From Spirometra erinaceieuropaei (Eukaryota > Platyhelminthes > Cestoda > Diphyllobothriidea > Diphyllobothriidae): a DNA stretch of 64,000 nt. Shown here piece after piece: positions 38,301 to 51,100 of this stretch (the first letter of the stretch is position 1; each line of letters begins with the position of its first letter). Location: assembly GCA_902702965.1 (NCBI GenBank), contig CACRXP010000012.1:1797840-1861839 (forward strand). The letters are read 5' to 3'. Position numbers and translations under genes: made by a program. Under the pieces are notes generated by a model, which saw only the letters and a program-made list of their open reading frames with translations, searched no databases and had not been told where the DNA came from.

Positions 38301-41300
38301 AGGAAGGTCGAGGTCGAGCCTCTGGTTTTAAATTTGAAGATAAGTGGAGGATATTATTTTGAGTGGTTTTTCTGTGAGACCTAACGATTTTAGCCCCTGT
38401 TTTTGGTTGAATTTCCTTAAATACAGGACTATTCTCTCCGAACTGCCTGCTGCCATCTCCTTTTAGGTGCTGCTAGTCTATGCCTGTTGTTCACTAGTCG
38501 CACTGCAATTCTCATTTTGTGCATTCGATTTCTCTCTAACTGTTCTAATTTACTTTTACATCGTTAGCCCATAGCTGAGATTCAGTCAACTTGTCTGCCA
38601 GAGGTTTTTTTAATCACAACTTGCTCGAGACAAGATGAGAGCAAAAGTCACTGATCGGTGTAAGCTCTCGGCCTCTGTAAGTAAGCATGGCCTAAATAAA
38701 CGTAAGTCAGAAGCTTTACCTAAATCTAAGTCAGATGATATTACTAGTCAGTCGTCACCCGTTGTAATTGGTCGGCAGCTTAATCTGTCTGCACTTGACC
38801 ACTGTAATGACTTTATGCTAAAGTTTGGCACTTTGCTGACAATTCTTGGAAATTTATTCGACGGGAACATCTCCGATATTCCCTCTGAAGAATTTAGGCG
38901 TCCCGACTCACTTGCTCACCTGATCGCCAGTGAATCTAGTGATAGACAAAAGCGTTCTTACAACTTTCTGTTAAAAAAATGTTCCTCGATCTGCTCGGCC
39001 AATTGATGTTGCAACCAATTTCCTGTATTCATTTGGTTTCAACTACAAAATAGCCGATGCTAAACGCTTGTCCTCCCGTAGCAAAAATCCACCCATCTTA
39101 GTCAAATTATTTTCATCAATCGAGGTTGACACAATCTTTGCCCATCGAGAGCGTGTCAGTGCGTACCTAGAGAAGGCAACATTTTTCCTTTGTCATGATC
39201 TTACTCCAATGGAACGTAGAATCGGGTCTCCCTTCTCACGTAAACCCACTGCCTCTCAGTCTAATACTCCCCAACTCGGTTACAATACAAGTGGCCGTGA
39301 GGATTTAGCTTGTCCTACTCCTGCGACATCTGACTCCCTCCCTCCCCTTTCTCCTACATTTCCATCTCACTCATGCCACTTGACGCATTTGTCTGCCCCT
39401 TAACTAGCTGCAGCAGCAGCAGCCGCATTTGTCGTTTCGTATCCTCCGGATAGCCCGGCTGATGCACATGAAAATCCGTCTACATCAGCTAGACCGACAA
39501 CTTCTCTTGTCCAACTGGGTGCTGCAAGCTCTACAGTTAAGTCACCCGTGGCTTGGCGTCAGAACGGTGAGACTCGAAAGCTGAATCAGACTCCGACCCA
39601 AAAGAAAGGTAGTACAGTTCCATTTAGGGGTACGACGCCTTCTCTTAGATCTAACAAGTCTGTTCAGCCCAGCACGTCTACATACCTCGCAGCTCCAATT
39701 ATATCCCCGAATAATTCTCTGTCCTGCGTACCGTTAACTTATCAAAGCCCTACTATATATCCAGCATATAATCCATACATGAATTGCCCTAAGTTATTTA
39801 TGCCCCAACCTAGTACAGGCTTCCCACCACTTAAGGCCAATTGCTCTCAGGTACGTCAACCTATCTTCTTTGACTTCCAACCCAGACCTGGTTTCCCACC
39901 CTTTCATTCTTATAGCGGCCTACCCTCACCCACTAGCCCCTACTTTCCTTCTAGCCTCCCTCCTCCTCCCCTTCCTCCACTATTTAACTACCAACAAGTC
40001 TATCCATGTTCTAACTCCCCTAGCATTCCAATGTTTGAAAACTATATCCCCACATCCTTTAGGTCTCATACTCAGCCTTCTCTTGTTGACTCCCCGTACA
40101 TGAATAACTCTAGATTAACTGATACTTATTCTCCAAGCATAATTGATTCACAGCTTACATATCCGCCTCCAAATTTTTTTAAATACCGTCGAAAATATCA
40201 TTGCCATTCGAAACACATTAGATATCATATTATTGAATGCCAGGTCAGTTGTAAACAAGATGGCCCAAATCAGAGCCATTGCTCTCGCAATGACGCTTGA
40301 TATTATATGTGTAACAGAATCTTGGACTCATTCTCTAATTCCTGACTCTGCCCTTCTCATAGATGATTTCGATTTTTACCGACAAGACCGCACGACTAGG
40401 CGTGGGGGTGGTTGTCTTCTTTATCTTAAATCCTACCTAAAGCACTCTCCCTATTACTTGGATGTTTCCTCATTCACGGGATACTTCTGCTATGCATCTG
40501 TTATTCTCTCGCCGCAAAGAAAGGCAATTATTGGCTGTATCTACAATCCCCCAAATTCTTTAGCCAGTAATGATTCACAACTATGTGAAATCTTTAAATT
40601 AGTTCCGGAAGCTGCTTTCGATGTTAAAATAATCACTGGGGATTTTAAACTTCCTGAAATAGACTGGGTTTCCAATAGCTGTCCACTTAGTTTCCAGTCC
40701 TTTTAAGATATTGTCAATTTTTCTTATTAGTCCCAACTAGAGAAAATCACATCTTAGATCTAACCTTTACCAATGACATTGCTCCTGTTTTTGTTGCTTT
40801 AAAAAAGGACCTCTTTGACAGTGACCACGTATTAATTCGTTGTTGCTTACCGCTTGCCTTTTCGAAAAAGACCAGCGTCCTTCGGACTTACATGAACTAC
40901 GACTGCGTAGATAACGACTTAATAAATAACTATATTAGATCTTTGGATTAGTGTGGCTTCCTCACTTGTAGCGATGTAACCATTCTTCGTGATGTCATGC
41001 CCAATGTTTTCAAGGACATTCTAGAGTTTGTGCCGCGTAGATATCTCAAGCCTAATTCTTCAGATTCTCTTGTTCCTCATTTTCTTCAGAACAGACTAAA
41101 AAGTTGAGGCGACAACTGCGTGACCTATCCACTAGTTCCTTATCAGTTCATCTTAGAATCACAGAGATTTTTCAGATGGCCTCAAGGATGCGCCAAGCGC
41201 GACAGGCAAAGAGAATCAATTGCTCTCAGTGGTTCGAACCCTGGCAAATCCGTCGCTAACATCTTCCGTCATCGGTCCTCCGCTAAGCGTGGTCATGAAC

Positions 41301-43730
41301 TTCCACCCCTGCTAAATGATAACAAAGTCTTCCTCACCGATGACACTGACAAGGCGGAGTTGTTTAGTGCTTTCTTTGCAAAAAACCCCTTGCTACCGAG
41401 TCCGATCCGGTCCTTTTCTTTCGATCACTTTCAGATAGGACACTTAGTACAATCGATGTCTCCTCAGATGTCATTAAGAAACACATAAGCCGTTTGAAAT
41501 ACCCACACTGCTCAGGAACGGACGGGATTCCGAATTCGATTATTAAACAAGCGTCCGGCTTTCCCATATTGCTCAGTCATTTATTCTCGGTTTATATTTC
41601 AAAAGGATTCTTTCCTGAAACATGGAAAACGTCTATTATAATTCCCGTCTTCAAGTCAGGATCTCGGTCCGATGTTAATAACTATCTGGGCGTGCACAAA
41701 ACGCCGTCTCTAGCAAAGCTTCTTGAAAGGATTATTTTCAATGAAATTGTTGACTTCTGTCTAGCTAATCGGCTTCTGAGCTCTAGTCAGCATGGATTTT
41801 TACCTGAACGATCCTGCAAAACATGTCACTTGGCTTTTCTTAATCTAATCACTTCTCTTCGTAATGAGCGGCAGTCAGTGGTAGTTATCCACTTTGATCT
41901 TAGCAAAGCCTTTGACAAGGTGCCCCATAGACGTCTTTTAGTAAAATTGGATGCTCTCGGCATCCGGCCGCCTCTACTTGACTTCATTAGGTCCTATCTG
42001 TCCAACCGATATCAGAAAGTCATGGTCGGTAATAGCTACTCAACACCTCACTCGATCACGTGTGGCGTACTTCAAGGCACGGTTCTGGGTCCGATACTCT
42101 TCCTTCTGTACATCAATGATATTTCGACTGAACTCGGAAATTCGCAAACTTTTACTTATGCCGATCACCTCAAGTGTGTTTCCTCATACTCTAAGGACAC
42201 CGCAAACGTTTGTGTTGAAAAATTAATGCCGATTTACTACGCTTAAGCAGATGGGGTTCGACATGGCAGATGGAGTTTTCATCATCCAAGTGTAGTTTCA
42301 TGTCTCTTGGTCCTGCCAAACTTCCTGGTCCCATAATTTTTCAGAATAAGCCACTCTCAGAATGCCTCACCATAAAGGACCTAGGTCTAAGTTATAAAAA
42401 TAAGCTTGCTTTATCACCTCATGCAGATAGGATCTCTGCCAAAGCCCCGCAGATATGTGGATTCATATCGCATAAATTTTTTCCTTCCGGAAATGAAGCT
42501 AAGACTTTATCAAATATTTGTTCTTCCAGTCCTCGAATACTGCTGTCCTTTTTTTGGTTTACTGGACGCCTGCCACCGTAATGAAATCAAAAATGTTAAG
42601 AGGGTTTTCACCCGGAAACTGTTCTCTCAAGCCTCGTGCGGTATTTCTTATTCTGAGAGATGTCAGCTGGCGAACGTTAAGTTTTTGTGGGTAAGAAGAC
42701 TCGAAGCTGGCCTTTGCTTCCTTTTTCGCATCAACTCTAGCTCAAGTCTTTCGCTCATTGACACTCTCACTCCGAGAGATCGGTCTTTGCCACGCGCAAC
42801 TCCTTCGTGGTGATTCCGCCGCCTCTTTGTACTACATCTAAGCGCTCCCTCTTCTTTGCTTCCAAATATGCTTTCCTTTGGAATAATCTTCCGCCTGAAA
42901 TTAGATTATCGCCTAAGTTACTGGTATTCAAGTCGAAATTACGCAATCATCTTACACTGGAAAGCATGAATGCACTGTTACCGGTCTCATTTCCGAACAC
43001 TCAGATTCTTGACTTCGAGAAGGGTCCTCCTGGAATTTAGTGGTAGATCTAGTGGTAACTCTTAATTATATCATTAGAAACCCTGTTTTGAATTGGTTTA
43101 TAAATCCACTACTATCACTCCTGCCCCATAGCGACAATATTCGCGGTTTTTGATGTCATCTCCCGCATTCCGACCTCATGCGGTCTGTCGACGCTCACGG
43201 CGGAACCCTCAGTATTCATCGTCTACTAGTAATTTGGTCGTGCTACCCTTCCCCACTGCTCGGCTGAGCTCGAAGCGTGCTGTGGCCGATCGCGTCTGGG
43301 TTCCTCTCGTCTGGCCTCTTGGACGCGAATAGACTTATGCGGCGTATCGATCCCGACGTATACAATACCACATGCAGGTCGGTCCTTTCTGACCCGCATA
43401 CGTACCCCTCAAGGCTGACGATGTCCGACTATAATCCGCTATATACCGCCACCTACAGGCCAGTTCTGCCCGCATTTTTCTGTCTATATTTTTATTGATG
43501 GGTATTTTTCTCCTGTAAAATTAATCCATTCATTTTTAAATTTTGGTGTGGAGTTCTTTTCACCCCTCACTAATCATTTTTCTCAATGGATTACTAATTC
43601 AGAAACTATGAATTGCATTTTGTACAGATTCTGCCTACCTCGTCTAAAATTCGCATGTAAATTTATTTTTACTTGCTTTGATTGAACCCCGACGGGTCTT
43701 TAATAAAAAATTATCTATAAATTATTATCT
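38301..43730 (+). mobile_element. LINE element B (CR1-like), near full length, inserted into element A
   Basis: The order is that of a two-ORF LINE. ORF1-like pieces lie at 38635-39403 (frameshifted), followed by a Pro/Ser-rich segment at 39548-40200. The endonuclease starts at about 40220: LLNARSVVNKMAQIRA, ICVTESWTHS, TRRGGGCLLYL, IITGDFKLPEIDW. RT at 41494-42246: GTDGIPNSIIK, WKTSIIIPVFKSGS, QHGFLPERSCKT, VIHFDLSKAFDKVPHRRLL, CGVLQGTVLGPILFLLYIND and TYADHLK. The C-terminal part at 42270-43040 has LEYCCPFFGLLD and FASKYAFLWNNLPPEIR. Stops and frameshifts near 40705, 41106 and 42246, and a damaged catalytic YADD, make it inactive. Confidence 0.85.
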
Positions 43731-43734
43731 AATT

Positions 43735-44622
43735 CTGTTATTAATATATGTCAAAGACTGCCTGGACTGTCTGAGCTGCGAGCGCGTAATGTTTGCCGAT
43801 GATCTGAAATTGTAGAAATCAATAGAGAAGCCGGAGGACTCTGTACAGTTACAAGACAATCTGAATCGCTTGCAACGATGATGTAATAATTGGTGTCTTA
43901 TCCCCAATCCTAACAAATGCCAACTTATCCGATTACGTTCGAGCAACAGGAGGCCGTTGAGATTTCAATCTCAGTACTTTATAGGAGGTCACCAACTCGA
44001 ATCAGCCAACCAGTTAAGAGACCTCGGTGTGTGGATGACATCGAGTCTCAAACCATCGTCTCACTGCGCGAAGGTATCCAAAAAAGCTATCGGTATCCTA
44101 GGCGCGATTAGAAGATCCTTCCTCACTTTTGACGAAGAACTTTTCGGTCGAGTATTTGGGGCATACGTTCGACCAGTGTTGGAATATTGTATTCAGGCAT
44201 GGTGTCCCTGGACGAAACAAGATTACACCCTACTGGAGAACGTTCAACGAAGAGCGACCAAGCGAGTCGGCAGATTAAGTAGCTTACCTTATGAGAGACG
44301 CCTGGAAAAGCTGAAAACATTTCCTTTCTCTCATAGGCAATACAGAGGGGATATGATCATGGCCTTCGGAGTCGTCCGAGGGCTAGACTGTGCTCTTCAG
44401 TTCGACGATTTCTTCGAAATGGCGCGGACGACAAATCTTCGAGGCCACCAATACAAATTGAAGGCAAAATATGCCAAACTCGAATTGCGGGCCAAATTCT
44501 TCTCCTACCGGATGGTTGAGGGATGGAACAAATTGCAGAACCCCGTTGTCTTAGCGGAAAACGTAGAGACGTTCAAAAGAAGACTAGATAAATTTATGCT
44601 TGATGGTCAAACATTTACATGA
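43735..44622 (+). mobile_element. LINE element A, 3' part: RT palm and C-terminal domain
   Basis: Continuation of the element left at 38300: YVKDCLDCL, then FADDLKLW-like (FADDLKL followed by a TAG), then PNPNKCQLIRLRSSN, LRDLGVWMTSSLKPSSHCA, YVRPVLEYCIQAWCPW and LENVQRRATKRVGRL. The 221-codon stretch 43957-44622 is open to its own TGA at 44620. The catalytic FADD is intact, but two stops and a frameshift flank it. Confidence 0.85.
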
Positions 44623-45037
44623 TATCAATGACTGGCATAACTGCTATGTAACTATTCGCATGTTTTTTCCACAGGTATATCTGTAAACAGGGTTTTTCAC
44701 GGATCTGCCTATATCCCTCATATACACTAATTTATGCTGAAAGATTTGTGCGTAAGTCCATATTTTGGCTATATCAAAGCTATTTATAACTATATTAGGT
44801 CATAGTAAACAGTCGACAAACACACCTCTAATGTCATACTATCAAGAACAATAAGACACATAATTCAATATTATTTTTATATCTTGGATGGTTAACTACC
44901 CCTGAATGTTCACTGCTCTTGATATATGTTCATCCTTTCCAACTGCTAGTCCAAACAACCATGGTTATCCTTCTGAGAAACACGAACGAACCGTACGACC
45001 GACTGTAAGCAAATGCCCAAATAGCCTGACAAACGGC

Positions 45038-45558
45038 TGTAGCGGCCGAGGACGTCAAGGGTAGCACACACCAAAGACGCGAAGCACTGGAGAGAGATCC
45101 TGGCTAACGTTGATGTGGATAGGATTGTTAATAAGTCGCGATGCTCATCCGCACGTAAGGGAAGAAGGATCGTCAAGCAGGCGATAAGGTATAGTGGACA
45201 GAAATAGGAATTGAAATTGGGTAAAATAATGGTTAATTGTTCAAGCAGAATGAGTTACAACAGTGGAGTAACCTGTCTGGATGGAGAGGCGATATCGACA
45301 TACCAGCAAATTAACTGATAGGGAGCGCAGCGTTGTGGGCAAGTGCAAGGGAGGCCCGAGGAAGGTGCCGACGTAGAGAGAGAGAGAGAGCGTTGCGAGC
45401 GTCACGACAAGTTGCGGGAATGGGGGTCGGCGGAAGTGAGAGGATGGGACGCCGGCCATCTTCGCCAGCACGCGGATACGCCACCACTATCCTAGGTCCG
45501 CGCGCGAAAAAAGAGTTTCTCCATTCAAACAACCATATCTAAGTCGTGGGGCGTTACA
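45038..45558. mobile_element. Probable solo LTR
   Basis: A 521-bp unit starts TGTAGCG and ends CGTTACA (near-inverted ends with the TG..CA rule) and is flanked on both sides by CGGC, a plausible 4-bp target-site duplication. It contains a (GA)n run at 45376-45392 and no reverse transcriptase. It fits a solo LTR left by recombination of a Ty3/gypsy-like element. Orientation is not determined and no second copy lies in the window. Confidence 0.5.
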
Positions 45559-45824
45559 CGGCAACTTTCAGACACCCACATTTATTCAACTCGTACACAT
45601 TTTCAGTGTCCGACCGATGTCAAACTCCTTTAAGTTCTATGAAGGGCGATATATTCATGATCTAAATACTACAAAACTCCAAACTTCAATCTCTATATTG
45701 AATATATTGTACTTTTTTAACTTTGCTATTATTTTACCGTGGAACTCGGGTTTTTTAAATCTAAAACAAAGTCTGAATTCACGTTCTATTGACTTAGCAG
45801 ACATCCAAAACCAATGATGCCAAA

Positions 45825-45925
45825 GAGCAGCCGAATTGGATGAGTCTCTTTTAGGTTTTTTTCCTGTTTTCAGAGGAGACTGACGATGCCCAAGAGGTGC
45901 TATGATAAGCCTATTCTATTCTAAG
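45825..45925 (+). repeat. Short dispersed repeat ending in TATTC units, copy 2
   Basis: Matches 594-700 block by block (GCAGCCG..GATGAG, TTTAGGTTTTT, AGAGG, CAAGAGGTGCTAT, CCTATTCTATTC). Confidence 0.55.
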
Positions 45926-48154
45926 GACGGGACTGCGGACCTTGGGCTATAGAATGCCTGCACGTTTGCCTAGACCTTAACCATATTGCCATTCTGCCCT
46001 GATTCGCCCTGTCGGAATGTTCTGGGACTCATTCTGGTCGTCTATGAGATCCTACGATCGTCCTTATTTCTTCCAAACGAAGGGCTTTCAGTTTTTTTGA
46101 GCTCCATAAAAACGCCGTCTTTTTCCTCAAAACTTTGGCACATTTGAAGAAGTCATGCTTGCTTATCTTATTTTATTTGTCTGAATTTAGAATGTAATCG
46201 GTCTCCTGTCTATGATTTCAATGGTAGAAATCTTTTTGAATTATGCATAATCACTTTAGAACCTTTATCACCTCCTTTTCCGAGAATTTTCGGCCAGCAC
46301 TTCATCTTGCCTCATAGGCCTAATTTTCGTAGTTGAAGTTCATCAATTCTTCAGACTGTTTGGTTTTTTTGGAAGGAGATTTGGCGTCAGTATGTCTACC
46401 AAAGCGGGCACTTCGACACCGCATAGTGCTTAATGTCTCTCTACAAGCATCATCCTAGCCTTATAAGGGGGATATAGCGGGACTACGACGAGGCTAGAGA
46501 AGATGTAACATAGGATTGTGGCGGGGTCATTCGTCGGTGTGGCGCCTCAGGCCCCTGCCGAAAAAAATGCTCAAGGGGACTCCTCACTTTCAACGTTTAT
46601 GCTACACCTCCCTTTACGATACCGATTTCTCCTTCAATCGTCACCGCATGTGAAACCTGTGGTGTGCTAGCCAGTTTGACAGAACAATAAGCTTGTTGCT
46701 TATGGCTTCAATTCTGGTCCAGCCACAATGGTGATCGGTCTCAAATTCGGCAATAATCAGACATCGTTCTGAAGTCTCTGACGTCGAATGGGCACGATTT
46801 CGATTCTCATTATTGATCGGAGAAAATGAAGCGTTCTGCAAATTATAGAAAGGGTTATTCAACGAGACCAATAGTACAAAGCAGATTTCGGAACTATTCG
46901 GTCATTTATAGACTCAGGAGTCCCAGTATAGCTGTTTACCAAGAAGCCGCCAAAAGTAAATTAGTTATTACTGCGAAAGTCCTGTAGTAAATTCGTATGG
47001 GTTACGGAATTTCTTGGTCGAATTTAATTCTTAATACCGAGAGACGGCAACGGCGTTCTAATTGACCGGATTGTCAAAGAAGGTAATTTTGTCGAGAGCC
47101 GGAAATGTGACTCTATATCCGAAGCGAGCGATAGAAACACCGAATATGTAGGACATAAGAGTCAGTCAGACGGTATAATGATAAGGAATGCTGACCGCCA
47201 ACCGCATGCATTCCAAGGATTACTGCATTCCGCTGAACTTACTGTAGTTTACATGTGAGCCCTTGTAATTAATAGTGTGAATGCATGCTTTTATTGTATG
47301 CCAATAATAATAAATATCAACATCTCAGTCTTTGCTTGAAGTACTGTCAGTCCCTGGGAGGGGCCAGCAAACCATATACATACTTGTTGTACCTATGTGT
47401 TCGAGCTCGAGCACGCATGAAAGACGCCAGGAAATCCTCAACCGCTCGCTGCAGAAGTGTAATTGTGACGTTAAAAAATCATCTTTAAAAATCTTCTCCG
47501 CTTTTCCTCAACGAACAGAAACACGGAGTTGTTTCTAGTTCCAATTTGTTTCCCCTTTTCACTTAAAGACAAAAATGGACAAAAATCAATACATGCTCAA
47601 ACCATCCTCAGTCCCGGCGAATAGTTCCACAGTTGAGCTTATTTTGCTCGCACTGGTTAGGTTAATATACTACCTCAATATGAATCGGCACGTATTTACC
47701 CTCTCTCATACAACTTTATTTGTATTGGTCGATTCGCCCTGGTCTGGTTTCGTTTCAACCCCCTTGCTCTGCTGGTCTTGATTGCACTCTTCCCTTCACC
47801 CAAAAGCTTCCCCAGTGCCTTTCAGTATACGATACGTGGCTGGTCTTGCGGGGATGATTTAGTGCAAATGACTTTCGATTATTTGGGCAATAAGTTAGGA
47901 AAGAACACCTTCGCCAAATTGCACACCTTACTTCTGACTTTTACCACCATCCAAGTTGGATTAAAATCTGTTATTCGGATCACTTGTTGAGAGCATGTAC
48001 CCGTTAGGTTCTGATTTCAATTTAAACGCCTTCGCGGCGACCACATTGCCTTATAAAAGTTAAGCTGTCAGGTGGCCTTGAGAGATGATGATGATGATGA
48101 TAATAAAAATAGGAATTAAGGGTTCGGCAAGTGGTAGTAAAAAGCGTTCCCCCT
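45926..48154. other. Region upstream of UNC45, no recognised gene
   Basis: Only short ORFs. A GAT repeat (GATGATGATGATGATAATA) lies at 48086-48104, 51 bp before the UNC45 ATG. The UNC45 promoter and any 5' UTR exon should be here but cannot be delimited. Confidence 0.35.
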
Positions 48155-51100
48155 ATGGTTGTAGCTGACCAGATAAAAGCCGAGGCGAACGAGCTTTTTA
48201 GTAAAGGGGAATACAAAGAAGCATTAACACTATATGAAAAATGTTTGGCACTCCCCGATACGCCAAAAGATCTTCGTGAAATAATATACAGGAATCAGGC
48301 GCAGTGTTTCTTAAAGTTGGGGGATAATACTTCAGCAGTTAAGGCTGCGAATTCCGGTAAAGTGGAGGTGATTTTATTTAATCTCCCTGTTAGCCCTTCA
48401 AATATGCCCGTCTGATACGAAAGCATTGTATCGTCGCTGCCTTGCTTACGAAAATATGAGCAATTTGCGTGACGCTCTGGTAGACGTCAAGAGGCTACTC
48501 CATATGGATCCTAAAAACAAAGCTATCCAAGCCCTCGCTTATCGCTTGGAAGCTTCCGTTACATCGACCAAAGAGCAGACGCACTCCATTGGTGGGAAAA
48601 TAGCAGCAATGTTCGATATAATTACGCAGGATCCTCCGTCGACTTTGTTATCTCAGGTTTGTTCTCCTTGATAAGCTTATTTTAGGCTTTAAATAACCTC
48701 GTATCCTTGGTTGTCGATGAGGGGTCTACGGCTGCCGAACGCATTTGGTCGCACCCTTCGATGCCGGCCTTATTCAAACTGTGCTTATCTCCGCAACAAG
48801 ACCTAGTTAATCAAACTCTGCAACTCTTCTCAGCGCTTATTGAACACAATGACTCATATGTAAGAATCTCATTACGTAGTCTTTCCATCTATGAATTCAC
48901 ATAAGTTACTAATTTTGGGCTTTTGAGAACTGCCTAAAGTCTTTTGATTCGAGCGACTTTTCGACGTTGGCCCTGCTACCTTGTTTTCAGCATTTCCTCT
49001 GTTCCCGTCTCCAGTTCCCCTGGTCACCACACATGCACACACGCATTTCATTTGTCCTCAACAAGACACTCCATGCATACGCGACTTCGAGTTATACGAA
49101 CATTTCAATCGCTTCTGGGTTCGTTATCATAAAGTAACCAATCAGTGCCTTACTGTTACCCGTCCCCGACTGGTAGTATTCCTTTTTCGCACTTTACAGA
49201 CTCCAAAATCTTTAGAAAGCGCACCAGTTATACATTCCAAAACGCGTTTGTTGTGTTTTTTTCATCATGTGATAATTGAAGACATTGACAGTGTGATATG
49301 AACTGGTTATTGTCAGACTGGAATACAAAGGCACGGAGTTGGGCTGATGCGACGGTTAACTGCGCTGTTGGCTTTCGACCGCGTTTCTTGCATTGATCTA
49401 GCGCCAAAGTAGTTGATTTCGCTACTTGAAACGTTGCACCACATACATCTCCCTCCCCCTAAGGACCCCTTTCTGTGACGAGTTTTGTGGATTGAGCTTC
49501 CACTACTGCCAGTTTCCGTCCATTTCTGAACCCAAAATTAAAATGAGTAGCAGTTTCCTTCTAACTGAAATATTAAGACAAAAAGCTCACTTTAAAGGGG
49601 ACTGCGTGTAGCTAACTGAGGGTCTGGCGTATTGTTGGAATTGCACGGTTGCCTCAGAACTTACTTTTTGTAGGTCAACTAAAGTGTTTCATTTAGTGAT
49701 TTTCCAAAAGCGAATTGACGGGCGGTCCCCGTAATTTCTCAGTCCTGTTTTTTAGATTTACGTCATGTTGAGTGGGTTGAGCCGTCAGCTTGCGAGCGCA
49801 AAACGTGCACAACTTCACATGTAACTCAGTTAATTTTTAGGAAATTATAAAGATAGTATATTTAGTACAATTTTGGGGTGACAAGTATTCAAGGTTATTA
49901 CTGGGGAATCAGAAGTCACATTTCCTTCACAACCTTCTGTTTCTCTGGGATATATTACCCTTACCACTAACAAGAAAGTTTAGTTTTATGAACGGGCGGT
50001 TACTCACTCCGTCAGTTCCAGCACCTATTACTGATGTCTTGACCTCGGTTAGGATAATGGGAGCAACGACTATAGTAACTGTTTTGCCGCACACATGAAA
50101 TCTAAACTCGGAGTTGCGTGTGGGACCTGCCAGCTCCTCCGTCTCAAGCGACGAGGATCACATCTGTCCTGAGGGCTCACTTATGACTTGCGCCTTTCTA
50201 AACAGTGGAACGTTTGAGTCATGCCAACTGGGATCGTGAAATTGAGTGCACTGGTTGACACGGCGCAAAACCGTTTGCTGCATGCCACACTCATGCTAGC
50301 TAAAACAGGATGACACTGACTAACCCTCAAAACTGACTCATTTCACCTCCGCACATATGAACTACTGGGACCGAGGGGAACTTGTTTGTGGGATAATCTA
50401 CAGAAGAACGTGCAGTGGGTATTCACCACCGAGTACAACTGCATGACCCTCTATAGTATCATCACTTTCCATTTTAAAATGTGGCCGGTGGCGATAAGAG
50501 AGTGAATTCATCAGCGTAAGTATGGGTTTCGGGGTCTTCAATTTTGAGGTAGAGAGGGAGGGTTTAAACGACCGAAGTCACTTGTTTGCACTACAACTTA
50601 ATTGTGTTCGTACTTAACGAACTTTACACGCAAATATGCCAAACAAGATCTGGTGTCTCTATTTACGAGATCCGTCTGGTTGATTGGGTAAAGAAGGATA
50701 CTGAAGCACGTTTTTCTCCGACCTGGGGAGACAAATCTGCTGATCATTCTCAAGGGCGCTCCCATTTAATCCTCGATATTGATATTATTTATGAGTGTTT
50801 ATCTGTCATATTTTGTCCCCCCTAGTTTTATTCCTGTCTGCCGTGGAATAAAATTTGGTGCATTAATTTTTTGACTTATTTCTGGTACTAAATGACTTTC
50901 TTACAAACTTCCCGTAGAAGGCGGATGACTTGAGCAGGTTTCAGTCATTAGTATTATACAACCTTTAACGCCCATATCCGTCTATCTTGAATGAAGACTA
51001 CTTTGTGTGCCTAGCTTACAAACACGAACGCGACGTTTTGTACTTTCAGCGGAGTCCTACCTTCCTGTCCGACGGAGTTACAATTGCCTATTAAGCCATA

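Noticed and set aside
48981..49301. 106-codon ORF in UNC45 intron 3
   Set aside because: Exon 3 joins exon 4 in phase with a continuous armadillo alignment, leaving no room for an extra exon, and the ORF matches nothing.
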